Position numbers and translations under genes: made by a program. From Deltaproteobacteria bacterium (lineage in GTDB: Bacteria; Myxococcota_A; UBA796; CAJQPC01), in contig JADKFE010000012.1 of assembly GCA_016717595.1 (NCBI GenBank), positions 1 through 64,000 on the forward strand: a stretch of DNA of 64,000 bases, read 5' to 3'. Each line of letters opens with the position of its first letter. Within the stretch, counting starts at the first letter, position 1. Below, in pieces: positions 1 through 8,640 of this stretch. A model generated the notes under the pieces. It made no database searches and was not told the origin of the DNA. It saw only the letters and a list, made by a program, of their open reading frames with translations.

Positions 1-2
1 CC

Positions 3-293
3 ATCCTCGACCACGACGGCAGCCCCCTCCCCCTCGACAAGCTCTCCTCCGGGGAGCAGCACCAGCTCGTGCTCTTGGTGGACCTGCTGTTCCACACCGC
101 GCCGGGCTCCTTGCTCCTCATCGACGAGCCCGAGCTCTCGATGCACGTCGTCTGGCAGCAGCAGGTGCTCCCCGACCTCTTGGACATCGCGAAGCTCAGC
201 GACTTTGACGTGATCGTCGCGACCCACTCCCCCGACATCATCGGCCCCTACAACCACCTGGAGGTGGCGCTCTCGGGCAAGGTGACGGCGTGA
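3..293 (+). CDS. ABC/AAA-type ATPase, C-terminal fragment (AriA-like candidate)
   Basis: Only the last ~96 residues are in the window; the frame is open to the left edge. They hold the nucleotide-binding end of an ABC/SMC-like AAA ATPase: a signature LSSGEQH (visible residues 14-20), a Walker B block LLLIDEPELSMH and the switch histidine in IVATHSP. This pattern is typical of AAA_15/AAA_21 ATPases of anti-phage and OLD-like systems. The stop TGA overlaps the GTG of the next gene by 4 nt, so translation is probably coupled. With a DUF4435 partner, the closest known arrangement is PARIS (AriA ATPase plus AriB effector). The Walker A half is outside the window, so the subfamily cannot be settled here. 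Confidence 0.8.
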   Translation: MLDHDGSPLPLDKLSSGEQHQLVLLVDLLFHTAPGSLLLIDEPELSMHVVWQQQVLPDLLDIAKLSDFDVIVATHSPDIIGPYNHLEVALSGKVTA

Positions 294-1165
294 TCGGCGA
301 CACGACGCCTTCACCGACCGCGGCTCGCCAGGAAGCCGCGATTCGCAACGCCCTCGTGCTCATGCGCAACGCGCGCGCCGAGGCGATCTTGCTCGTCGAG
401 GGGCCCACCGACGAGCACTTCTGGCGCCAAGTGGGCCGCGAGAAGGTCTACCCGAAGCCCTGCAACGGGCGTGAGGGCGTGCTCAAAGAGCTGCGGGCGG
501 TCCACGCAGGGGGCCCAATCCCCGGCCTGCTCGCGGTGATCGACGCCGACTGGGACCACATCGAGGGCACCCAGCACCGCCTCGCCGACCTCTTCACGAC
601 GGACACCCGGGATCTGGAGTCCTTGTTGGTGCTGTGTGACCGCGCCTTTGACGATGTGGTCTGGAGCCACGCCGACCCCGACGCGCGCAGAGCCATCGAG
701 GCGTCCGAAGGCGCTGACCTCCGCGCGCTGCTCTTGGAGAGGGCGCGGCTCTTTGGGCGGCTGCGCTGGCTTCATCGGCAGCGTGGCTGCAGGTTCACCT
801 TTCACGAAGCTCTGTTGAACACGTATGTCGATGAGAAGACATGGCGTGTGAATGAGGTTGGGCTCCTCCAGGCGCTCCTGGGGCTGGGCCTCGCCCCAGA
901 CGAGGCGACGCTCCGGGCCGAGCTCGCGGCGCTCCCAGAGGTGCAAGACGCCTGGCTGTGCCGGGGCCACGACCTGCTGATCCTGCTCGCCCGAGCGCTG
1001 AGCGGACCCCTCATGCTTGCACATCAGAAGAGACAGCCCAACAAGGACGACGTCCTCCGCGCGCTCACGCTCGTGGCCTTGTCCTCGGGCGCGCTCCACC
1101 CCACGCGCCTCTTCGTCGAGCTGCGCGCCTGGACGGCCCAGAACCCATCGTACGCCTTTCTCTGA
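290..1165 (+). CDS. DUF4435 TOPRIM-like protein, AriB-like candidate effector
   Basis: The 291-residue protein starts at a GTG that overlaps the ATPase stop. Its N-terminal half looks like a TOPRIM fold: VEGPTDEHFW puts a candidate metal-binding Glu at residue 37 after a hydrophobic strand, and VIDADWD supplies the Asp triad at 85/87/89. The C-terminal half has the CRGHDLLILL motif that I associate with DUF4435 proteins. In PARIS systems AriB is a TOPRIM nuclease held by the AriA ATPase and released when phage anti-restriction proteins are sensed. Here that role is inferred from domain content and gene coupling. DUF4435 also occurs beside other AAA ATPases, so a related but distinct ATPase-TOPRIM (OLD-like) defence system is an alternative. 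No toxin, methylase or integrase lies downstream. Confidence 0.75.
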   Translation: MIGDTTPSPTAARQEAAIRNALVLMRNARAEAILLVEGPTDEHFWRQVGREKVYPKPCNGREGVLKELRAVHAGGPIPGLLAVIDADWDHIEGTQHRLADLFTTDTRDLESLLVLCDRAFDDVVWSHADPDARRAIEASEGADLRALLLERARLFGRLRWLHRQRGCRFTFHEALLNTYVDEKTWRVNEVGLLQALLGLGLAPDEATLRAELAALPEVQDAWLCRGHDLLILLARALSGPLMLAHQKRQPNKDDVLRALTLVALSSGALHPTRLFVELRAWTAQNPSYAFL

Positions 1166-1216
1166 GGGGCCAAGGGCCACGGTGTACAATCCCAAGACGC
1201 CCTCGGAGTCCTCCCG

Positions 1217-1735
1217 ATGTTGTTCTCCCTCCTCTTGACCCACCTCGCCCTCGCCCAAGACCCCGCGCCTGAGGCCCCCGCCGAGGAGGCGCCAACCGAG
1301 GAGGCCCCGCCGCCCTCAGTCCCCGGCCAAGACGTGCCCCCGGCGCTGGGGCCCTCCGGCGGCTGGGCCGAGGATCCGCAGACCCGCGGGCCCCGCCGCG
1401 TCCCGCTCTTGGGCAGCCCCATGGCCTGCGGCGTGGCGGCGGGCTGCGGGGGATGCTGCGTCGGCCTCGTGCTCGCGCCCTACTCCGTGCCCGTCGGCCT
1501 CGGCGTCATGGCGACGGCGCCCGTGACCTACGCCTTCTACAGCCCCAGCGGCGAGCGTTACCCCGACCCCAGCCAGATGACGTTCGCCCAGGCCGAGGAG
1601 CGCAGCCAGGCCATGCGCTCCAGCGGCATCGGCGTCGTGATCGGCGCCGGGGTCGGCGGCGCGGCGACGACGGGGCTCTTGCTGTTCACGATCTTCGTCT
1701 TCAGCGGCATCGGCTGGTATGGGGCGACGCCCTAA
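1217..1735 (+). CDS. Small secreted or membrane protein of unknown function
   Basis: I do not recognise the family. The 172-residue product starts with a short hydrophobic signal-like segment (MLFSLLLTHLALAQ, probable cleavage after ALA). A Pro/Ala/Glu-rich stretch of ~45 residues follows, then two hydrophobic glycine-rich segments: around residues 72-98 (with a CGGCC cluster) and around 137-168 (GVVIGAGVGGAATTGLLL). The layout suggests an envelope protein with two membrane helices and a periplasmic loop. It lies 51 nt after the DUF4435 gene and is read in the same direction, but nothing in it resembles a defence component. Its stop overlaps the end of the convergent lipoprotein gene by a few bases. 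Confidence 0.6.
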   Translation: MLFSLLLTHLALAQDPAPEAPAEEAPTEEAPPPSVPGQDVPPALGPSGGWAEDPQTRGPRRVPLLGSPMACGVAAGCGGCCVGLVLAPYSVPVGLGVMATAPVTYAFYSPSGERYPDPSQMTFAQAEERSQAMRSSGIGVVIGAGVGGAATTGLLLFTIFVFSGIGWYGATP

Positions 1736-3720
1736 ATCCCCCCTAACCCCTCCGGCCGCGCCCACTCCGCCACGCCGTTCTCCACCAGCACCTGCTGCAG
1801 ATCCCAGTGGATACGCGTGAGCACCTCGGCCTCACAGGTGGCGTCCTCAGCGAGCTTCTCCCAGGTGCCGTCGCCTTGGCTCACGCAGCCTTGGGTGTAG
1901 GTGTAGGTGCCAAGATCGGGGAGGTGCCAGGTGAAGGTGCTCACCCAGGGCTCGCGGCGGGCGGCGGCGTGGCGGGCGTAGAGGGCGATGGCCAAGGCGT
2001 CGTCCTCATCAAACACCGCCTCGCCGGCGCCGAGCACGATGCACTCCTGGGCCAGCAGGCCCGCGCAGGCGCCTAAGGAGAAGCCGCGGAGGGTGTTGCC
2101 GGAGTACAAGGTCATCGCGCCGTCGCCGTCGGGGTCGCCGGGCCACTCGTCGAGGTGGTCTAAGGTCGTCGCGCCGGGGCCGTCGCCGGGGCGCAGGGGC
2201 CAGGGCTGCTTAAAGAGGGGGTGCTCGAAGGGGATCGTGGGGTCGAGGCCCGTGGCGAAGAAGAGCTGGTGGGTGAGGCCCTCGGCCAGAAGGGGCTTGA
2301 GCAGGTCGAGGCCGACGGTGTCGTCCGCCGTAGAGCCCGCCACCCAGGCCGGGGTGAAGCCCACGGCGCGCAGGCGGCCGATGCGCTGCTTCACCATGTC
2401 GTCGAAGCAGGTCTGGTCGGGGCACTCGCTCACCTGGTGGAGGAGCACACCCACCGGGTCCGCCGCCCAGAACTGGATGGCGTCGGCCTGATCGCAGTGC
2501 AGCACGGCCTCGGCGAAGCGAGGGGTCACGGCCACGGCCACGCCGCCGGGCAGCCCCGCCACGAGGGCCTGGTTCTCCCGCGCCGTGCGTAAGCGGTGGC
2601 CCAGAGCGTCCTCTAAGCTTGGGCCGTCGCAGTAGATGGGGTCGTTGTAGTTCTTGGGGTTCTCTAAGAAGCCGATGGGGATGAGCTGCAGGGGCGGGCG
2701 GCTGTCGTCGATGAGCGAGAGCTCGTCGCTGTGTACGCTGAGCACGTCGCCCCCGGCGAGCAGCACGTCGTGGGTGGGCGTCACGAGCAGGGTCTCGGGG
2801 GTCTCCGTGGCCGGGGGCAGCGCCACCCGGGCGGTCTCCCCCTCGGGGCTGAGGCGCAAGAGGGCGTCAGCGGTGCGGGCGGTGACGACGCCAGAGCGGG
2901 GGTCAACGGCCAAGGCCAGGGGGGTCTCATCAAGGGCCAGCGTGGCGCCGTCGCTCCAGGTCAACACGCCGTCCTGCCACCACACGGCCCGGCCCCCGGC
3001 GGCGGCGGCGAGGGTGGCGGGCACAGCCTCGGCGACGCCGGGCAGGTGTACACCCGCGGGGCTCCACAAGAAGAGGCCGCCGTCGCCGGAGAGGATCGTC
3101 GCGTCTGCGAGGCTCTCCCGCTGGGTGACCTCGCCGCCCTCAAGGCGCACGAGCTCCGTGGGCGTCGTCACCCACAGGCCGTCAGACCACGCCGCCGAGG
3201 TGATCGTCAGCGAGGTGGAGATGGCGTCAGAGAGGCGCAGCCAGCCCAAGGTTGTGCCCTCGCCCAAGGCCATGGGCGACTGGGCCACAAACCCGCGCTC
3301 GCTCACGATCCAGGCGGTGAGGGTGTCGGGGTCGATGGCCACGTCGATCACGCCGGAGAGCGCCCACACCCCGCGGCGCAGCTCGACCTCCCCTTCAGCG
3401 CAGCCGCCGCGCCACTCGGGCACGTCCTCCTCGTGGATCTCCTCGACCTCCACGCAGGTGGGGCGGGCGTCGTGGGCGTAGACCTCGTCGAGCACATGCA
3501 CCCGCCCGGCGGCGGGGTCGATGGCGAAGGTGAGCGCCGTCGCCGGGTCGTGGCGCAGGCGGGTGATGCCTGACGCGCCGTCGATCTCGCGGCTGAGCAT
3601 CGGGCGCAGCGTGAGCGCCACGGGCGGCGCGTCGTCCCAGGCCCAATCCGGCGCCTCGCTGTCCTCAGGAGCCGCGTCGTTGCAGCCTCCTAGGGCGAGG
3701 GCGAACAGAATCTGGCGCAC
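1732..3720 (-). CDS. Large lipoprotein, N-terminal propeller-like, function unknown
   Basis: Annotated as 662 residues from a GTG at 3720. That start has GAGGGAG upstream and gives a clean lipoprotein signal (MRQILFALALGGC). A longer in-frame start exists but would bury the lipobox. After an acidic linker, residues ~30-390 contain repeated hydrophobic strand patterns with alternating GL/W/V motifs that resemble a beta-propeller; I cannot assign blades with certainty. The C-terminal ~270 residues form a separate domain with several cysteine pairs and segments such as VGFTPAWVAGSTADD and STFTWHLPDLG, loosely like carbohydrate-active or deacetylase barrels. It diverges from tldD, with 82 nt between the two starts. 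It is presumably anchored in the outer membrane; the substrate is unknown. Confidence 0.65.
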   Translation of the reverse strand: MRQILFALALGGCNDAAPEDSEAPDWAWDDAPPVALTLRPMLSREIDGASGITRLRHDPATALTFAIDPAAGRVHVLDEVYAHDARPTCVEVEEIHEEDVPEWRGGCAEGEVELRRGVWALSGVIDVAIDPDTLTAWIVSERGFVAQSPMALGEGTTLGWLRLSDAISTSLTITSAAWSDGLWVTTPTELVRLEGGEVTQRESLADATILSGDGGLFLWSPAGVHLPGVAEAVPATLAAAAGGRAVWWQDGVLTWSDGATLALDETPLALAVDPRSGVVTARTADALLRLSPEGETARVALPPATETPETLLVTPTHDVLLAGGDVLSVHSDELSLIDDSRPPLQLIPIGFLENPKNYNDPIYCDGPSLEDALGHRLRTARENQALVAGLPGGVAVAVTPRFAEAVLHCDQADAIQFWAADPVGVLLHQVSECPDQTCFDDMVKQRIGRLRAVGFTPAWVAGSTADDTVGLDLLKPLLAEGLTHQLFFATGLDPTIPFEHPLFKQPWPLRPGDGPGATTLDHLDEWPGDPDGDGAMTLYSGNTLRGFSLGACAGLLAQECIVLGAGEAVFDEDDALAIALYARHAAARREPWVSTFTWHLPDLGTYTYTQGCVSQGDGTWEKLAEDATCEAEVLTRIHWDLQQVLVENGVAEWARPEGLGGI

Positions 3721-3802
3721 GGCTTGCTCCCTCGGGCTCGGTGACCACAATAATGGGGTTGTTGGGCCGCCGCTTGTGGCGTCGCCCCTTCGCGGAGGCT
3801 CC

Positions 3803-5260
3803 TTGGCCGATCTCATCAGCGCCGTTTCCCCACCGTCCCGCCCAGAGGAGCTCTACTTTGAGCGATTCGGCGTCACCCAAGAGGCGCTCCGCGGCGTGAT
3901 GAGCGCGGCGCTCTCCCGAGGCGCTGACGACTGCGACCTCTTCTTTGAGCACTGCGTGATCAGCTCCGTGAGTATGGCCGATGGCAAGGTGAACCGCGCG
4001 TCCACCTCCATCGACCTCGGCCTCGGCGTGCGGGCGCGGGTGGGGGATCAGGTGGGCTACGCCTACACTGAAGACCTCTCCTTGGCCGCCATGCTCGCCG
4101 CGGCGCGCACCGCCGCCGAGATCGCCATGACCACGCCGGGCCGGGCCCCGGTCAACCTCTCGGTGCTCGGCCTGCCCAGCTACTACCCCGTGAAGGAGCG
4201 CTGGGCGGGGGTGGGCATGGAGCGCCGGGTGCCGATGCTGCGCGCCTGGGAGGCCGCGGCCTTCGCCCGAGACGCCCGGGTGGAGAAGGTGAGCTGCCAG
4301 CTTGTGGACGCCGAGCGGGTGATCGCCGTGGTGCGCCCCGACGGCCGCGTGGCCCAGGACTTCCAGCCCATGACCCGGGCCGTGGTCTCCGTGACGGCCC
4401 AGCAAAACGGCCGCCGCGAGTCCAACCTCTACAACCTCGCCGGGCGCGCGGGCCTGGAGCTCCTCGACGCCGACCGCGTCAACCGCATGGTGAACGAGGC
4501 CGTCGATCGCACGATGTTCCTGTTCGACGCCGGCAAACCCCCCGCCGGGGAGATGCCCGTGGTGCTCGCCGCCGGGGCCTCGGGCATCTTGCTGCACGAG
4601 GCCATCGGGCACGGCATGGAGGCCGACTTCAACCGCAAGGGCGTGTCGATCTACGCCTCGCGGATGAACGAGCGCATCGCGCCGTCCTTCGTCACCGTCG
4701 TCGACAACGGCACCTTGGACGGCTCCCGCGGCGCGATCAACATCGACGACGAGGCCAACCCCAGCGAGCGCACGGTGCTCGTGCAGGACGGCGTGCTCAA
4801 GTCGTACCTGCATGATGAGATCTCGGCGAAACACTACGGCGTGGCGCCCACGGGCTCCGGCCGCCGCGAGTCGTTCCGCCACCCGCCCATGCCCCGGATG
4901 CGCGCCACCTACATGGAGCCCGGGCCCCACAAACCCGAGGAGATCATCGCCAGCGTCAAGAACGGCATCTACTGCACGAGCTTCTCCAACGGCCAGGTTC
5001 ACATCGGCGCGGGCGACTTCGCGTTCTACATGAAGACCGGCTACCTCATCGAGGACGGCAAGCTCACGCGGCCGCTCAAAGACGTGAACATCATCGGCAA
5101 CGGGCCCACGGCTCTGGAGCGCGTAGAGATGGTCGGCGATGACTTGATGTTGGACGAGGGCGGCTGGACCTGCGGCAAAGACGGCCAGGGTGTGCCCGTC
5201 TCCCAAGGGCAGCCCACGGTGAAGGTTGGGGCCCTGGTGGTCGGCGGGGTGAGCGCATGA
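3803..5260 (+). CDS. tldD: TldD metalloprotease subunit
   Basis: TldD forms a heterodimeric zinc protease with TldE (PmbA). In E. coli it trims microcin B17 leader peptide and degrades CcdA, and unfolded peptides thread into the dimer. The metal motif HEAIGHGMEAD is present (H265, E266, H270), followed by FNRKGVSIY and the conserved GSGRRESFRHPPMPRM. The TTG at 3803 gives 485 residues, close to the 481 of E. coli TldD. It has GGAGG 4 nt upstream, a short spacing. In-frame sequence further upstream overlaps the divergent lipoprotein's promoter and start and was rejected. The last codons overlap tldE by 4 nt (ATGA). Confidence 0.93.
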   Translation: MADLISAVSPPSRPEELYFERFGVTQEALRGVMSAALSRGADDCDLFFEHCVISSVSMADGKVNRASTSIDLGLGVRARVGDQVGYAYTEDLSLAAMLAAARTAAEIAMTTPGRAPVNLSVLGLPSYYPVKERWAGVGMERRVPMLRAWEAAAFARDARVEKVSCQLVDAERVIAVVRPDGRVAQDFQPMTRAVVSVTAQQNGRRESNLYNLAGRAGLELLDADRVNRMVNEAVDRTMFLFDAGKPPAGEMPVVLAAGASGILLHEAIGHGMEADFNRKGVSIYASRMNERIAPSFVTVVDNGTLDGSRGAINIDDEANPSERTVLVQDGVLKSYLHDEISAKHYGVAPTGSGRRESFRHPPMPRMRATYMEPGPHKPEEIIASVKNGIYCTSFSNGQVHIGAGDFAFYMKTGYLIEDGKLTRPLKDVNIIGNGPTALERVEMVGDDLMLDEGGWTCGKDGQGVPVSQGQPTVKVGALVVGGVSA

Positions 5261-6597
5261 GCGCCGTCCCCTCGTTGATCGACCCGCAGAAGGTGGCCCG
5301 GGACGCCGTGGCCTTGGGCCTGCGCCTCGGCGCCGACGAGGTGCGCGCCTCCGTGGGCCGCGCCGATGACGTGCAGCTCCAGCGCCGCGGCGGTCGTTTG
5401 GAGCGCGCTCAAGAGGCCCGCACCTTCGGCCTCTCGGTGAGCCTGTTCGTGGACGGGCGCTACAGCTCCCACTCGTCGAGCGACATGCGCCCCGAGGCCA
5501 TCGCCGCGCTCATGGAGCGGGGGGTGGAGTCCACGCGCCTTCTGGAGCCCGACCCCGACCGCGCCTTGCCCGACCGCGCCTTGATGGGTGGGCTCGATGA
5601 GGCCTCCTTAGATCTCGATGATCCCGCCGCTCGCCAGCGCGACCCGGCCCGGCGCCGTGAGGAGCTCGAGGCCTTGGAGGCCCGCGCCATCGCCGCCGCC
5701 CCGGCGGATCTCATCTCGACCACGGCGCACCTGTGGGAGGGCCGCAGCGAGAGCTGGATGTGCCTCTCCAACGGCTTTGAGGCCCAGAGCGCCCGCACCA
5801 CCTTCGGCTGGGGTGTCGAGGCCACGCTCAAAGAGGCCGAGACCGGCAAGCTCCCCGAGGGCTACGCCTTCGAGCAGGCCGTTCATCTGAGCGACCGCCC
5901 CAGCGCCGACGCGCTCATGGCCGAGCTCGACGAGGCGCTCTCCCTCACCCGCCGCACCTCGGCCTGCGCCTCTGGGCGTTACCTCATGGTGCTCGACGCC
6001 CGGGTGGTGGGCCGCCTGCTCGGCGCGCTCTTGGGCCCGATGAGCGGCGGCGCCCTGCACGAGCGGCGCTCGGTGTTTCTGGGCAAGCTCGGGGAGCAGG
6101 TGGCCTCGCCGCGCTTCTCCTTGTTCGACGACCCGACGATCCCCCGGGGCCTCGGCAGCCGCTCCACCGACGGCGACGGGCTGTTGCCGGTGCGCCGGGC
6201 GCTCATCGACGAGGGCGTGCTCAAGACGCCGCTTCTGGACGTGTACTACGCCCGCAAGCTGGGCATGGCGCCCACGACCGGCGGGGTGTCGAACCTCGTC
6301 GTGCCCGTGGGCGATCGTTCTTGGCGCGCCGCGACGGCCGCGCTCCCCGAGGCCATCCGGGTGACGTCTTTTTTAGGGGGCAACACGAACCCCGCTTCAG
6401 GCGACTTCTCCTTCGGCATCCGGGGCCAGCTCTTGCGCCACGGCGAGGCCGTGCAGAACCTCTCCGAGATGAACATCACGGGGAACATCCTCGATCTTTA
6501 CGCGAACTTTGTCGAGGCCGCCGACGATGTGCGCCTCAACAGCTCCACCCGCTCGCCGAGCCTCTTGTTCGACGGCGTGTCGTTCTCGGGTGCGTAA
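5257..6597 (+). CDS. tldE: TldE/PmbA protease subunit
   Basis: The 446-residue partner of TldD is translationally coupled to it through an ATGA overlap. TldE supplies the non-catalytic half of the TldD-TldE peptidase and lacks the HExxxH metal motif; none is seen here. Family features include the N-terminal block with LGADEVRASVG, the central FGWGVEATLKEAE stretch and the conserved C-terminal NLVVPVGDRSW, GDFSFGIRGQLLRHGE and MNITGNILDLY. The length matches PmbA (about 450). No further gene follows in the operon; a 237-nt intergenic region with a candidate promoter separates it from the lytic transglycosylase gene. Confidence 0.93.
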   Translation: MSAVPSLIDPQKVARDAVALGLRLGADEVRASVGRADDVQLQRRGGRLERAQEARTFGLSVSLFVDGRYSSHSSSDMRPEAIAALMERGVESTRLLEPDPDRALPDRALMGGLDEASLDLDDPAARQRDPARRREELEALEARAIAAAPADLISTTAHLWEGRSESWMCLSNGFEAQSARTTFGWGVEATLKEAETGKLPEGYAFEQAVHLSDRPSADALMAELDEALSLTRRTSACASGRYLMVLDARVVGRLLGALLGPMSGGALHERRSVFLGKLGEQVASPRFSLFDDPTIPRGLGSRSTDGDGLLPVRRALIDEGVLKTPLLDVYYARKLGMAPTTGGVSNLVVPVGDRSWRAATAALPEAIRVTSFLGGNTNPASGDFSFGIRGQLLRHGEAVQNLSEMNITGNILDLYANFVEAADDVRLNSSTRSPSLLFDGVSFSGA

Positions 6598-6615
6598 AGA
6601 TTTATCCACCCCCCG

Positions 6616-6645
6616 TTGACTTCACCCCCCGAGGGTTGGTAGTCT
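6616..6645 (+). promoter_or_regulatory. Candidate sigma-70 promoter upstream of slt
   Basis: TTGACT at 6616-6621 and TAGTCT at 6640-6645 are separated by 18 nt, just after tldE. Transcription would leave a leader of about 180 nt before the lytic transglycosylase, containing two inverted repeats. It is a match by eye only. Confidence 0.45.
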
Positions 6646-6748
6646 CCGGTTGTTCATTCAAATCGTCAGGCCTCGACCGGATGGTAGCGCGCAGGGATTC
6701 GGCTGGTTGAAACACCGCTGAGTCGTGGCCCCTCCTCTTGGAAGCTCA

Positions 6749-6818
6749 GAGCGTCAGACGCTCAAGCTTTCAGGGGAGGGATCTACCCACCATCCCCACA
6801 CGCTGAGCGTCACGCTCA
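6749..6818. repeat. Two related inverted repeats in the slt leader
   Basis: GAGCGT-CAG-ACGCTC lies at 6749-6763 and TGAGCGT-C-ACGCTCA at 6804-6818. The same half-site GAGCGT appears in both palindromes, 55 nt apart, between a candidate promoter and the slt start. They could be a paired operator or two small RNA hairpins. No regulator is assigned. Confidence 0.4.
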
Positions 6819-6834
6819 CCACGAGGTCTCCCTG

Positions 6835-7555
6835 ATGCAAGGAACGGCACGCCGTCTCGTCCACGGGCTCTTCGCGCTGCTCTTCTCGGCCACCGTCATG
6901 GCCCCGAGCACCGCCGAGTCCACCAGCCGAGAGCTCCCGACCCGCGCGCAGGTCTACGTGAGCGCCCCCGAGGGTGAGGCCACCGCAGAGCCCGCCGCCC
7001 CGTCCTTCTTCACCGCCGAGCACGAGCTGGTGGAGGTGGAGCTTCGCCGGATTCAAGACAGCCGCGGCTACGCCGTGGCCTACCTCCGCGCCGTCGATGA
7101 GTTCGCCTACTTCGAAGACATGGTCCTCGACGCCTTTGAGGCCGAGGGTGTGCCCTTCGAGCTCGCCGCGGTGCCGATCATCGAGAGCGGCTACAAGAAC
7201 GTCGTGCAGGTCGTCCCCAAGGGCTACGACCGCAGCTACCAGGCCGCCGGGGTGTGGCAGTTTATCCCCGGCACGGCGCGGGCCTTCGGGCTCACGGTGA
7301 GCGGCGGTGTGGACGAGCGCATGAACCCCGCCGCCCAGACCGTCGCCGCCGCCCGCTACTTCCGCAAGCTCTACGACCAGCTCGGCGACTGGGGCCTCGC
7401 CTTGGCGGGCTACAACCAGGGCCCGCGCCGCGTTCAAGACGCCATCGCCCGCACCGGCGAGCGCGACGTGTTCACGCTCATCGAGATGGGCGCGCTCAAC
7501 AACTACGCGATCAAGGTGCGCGTCGCCGCCGACGTGCTCAAAGATCCCGAGCTGC

Positions 7556-7566
<11 letters not shown>
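6835..7566 (+). CDS. Lytic murein transglycosylase, MltD/Slt-type GH23
   Basis: The 243-residue secreted enzyme would cleave peptidoglycan glycan strands with 1,6-anhydro ring formation. An N-terminal signal (residues ~1-27, hydrophobic GLFALLFSATVMA) precedes a ~30-residue linker and a GH23 domain. The catalytic Glu is E117 in VPIIESGYKN, followed by the diagnostic AAGVWQFIPGTARAFGL and ALAGYNQGPRRVQDAI. No LysM repeats follow, unlike E. coli MltD, so the protein is a minimal catalytic version. GAGG precedes the ATG. The stop overlaps the 3' end of the convergent ohrR gene by 11 nt. Confidence 0.9.
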
Positions 7567-7984
<418 letters not shown>

Positions 7985-8019
7985 GACCGGGCCTCCAGCC
8001 GAGGTTGAGCGCCCGTGGT

Positions 8020-8460
8020 TTAGTCGGCCACGCGCAGCTCGACCACGATGTTGCCGCGGGTGGCGTTGGAGTACGGGCAGACCTGGTGCGCGGCGTGAAC
8101 GAGGGCCTCGGCCTGCTCCCGGGGGAGGTTGGGCAGGTGCGCCACGAGCTCCACGGCGAGGCCGTAGCCTTGGCCGACAGAGCCCAAGGTGACGTTCGCG
8201 GTGATGGAGACGGGCCCCGTCTGGATCTTCTGCATCCGGGCGACGACGGCCAAGGCGCTGCCAAAACAGGCGGAGTAGCCCGCGGCGAAGAGCTGCTCGG
8301 GGTTGGTGCCCGGCACGTCGCGGCCGCCGAGGGCCTTGGGCGGGACGATGGTGAGGTCTAAGGCGCCGTCGTCGGTGCGCACGGTGCCGTCGCGCCCGCC
8401 GGTGGCGGTGGCGGTGGCGGTGTACAGGCGCTTCTCAAGGATGCGAGGCTCTTGGCTCAT
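8020..8460 (-). CDS. ohr: Organic hydroperoxide resistance protein Ohr
   Basis: The 146-residue OsmC/Ohr-family thiol peroxidase reduces lipid and organic hydroperoxides in the cytoplasm. The two redox cysteines are present: C65 in AAGYSACFGSAL (peroxidatic) and C128 in HQVCPYSNATRGN (resolving). The substrate-positioning Arg (R23 in GGRDG) and Glu (E55 in NPEQLF) are also there. The length matches the family (about 140). Upstream, a 15-bp perfect palindrome lies between candidate -35 and -10 boxes. The downstream partner is ohrR, giving the usual peroxide-inducible two-gene unit. Confidence 0.95.
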   Translation of the reverse strand: MSQEPRILEKRLYTATATATGGRDGTVRTDDGALDLTIVPPKALGGRDVPGTNPEQLFAAGYSACFGSALAVVARMQKIQTGPVSITANVTLGSVGQGYGLAVELVAHLPNLPREQAEALVHAAHQVCPYSNATRGNIVVELRVAD

Positions 8461-8511
8461 GTCGTGCTCCGGTGAGGCGGCGGCGGGGAGTCACCTCGGC
8501 CTCACGATGAC

Positions 8512-8539
8512 ATCTTAACCACGATTCAATCGTGTGCAA
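8512..8539 (-). promoter_or_regulatory. ohr promoter with embedded OhrR operator
   Basis: On the minus strand TTGCAC (8534-8539) and TAAGAT (8512-8517) form a -35/-10 pair with 16-nt spacing, ~52 nt upstream of the ohr ATG. The palindrome CACGATT-C-AATCGTG (8520-8534) fills the spacer. Its geometry matches known OhrR operators, which are 15-bp AT-cored palindromes with a single central base, so binding would block RNA polymerase directly. The operator assignment is inferred from position and symmetry. Confidence 0.65.
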
Positions 8540-8640
8540 ATGAATCGCCGTCAATTTGTTGAGTCAGGATCCAGCGCGTGGGGTTGGCCCTGCCCCCAGC
8601 CCTGGTGTAGGGTGAGGTGCGTCCAAGGAGGCCGCCGACG

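Noticed and set aside
3521..3802. Extended N-terminus of TldD
   Set aside because: It runs antisense through the start of the divergent lipoprotein gene and its ribosome-binding site. The TTG at 3803 has a GGAGG and gives the family length.
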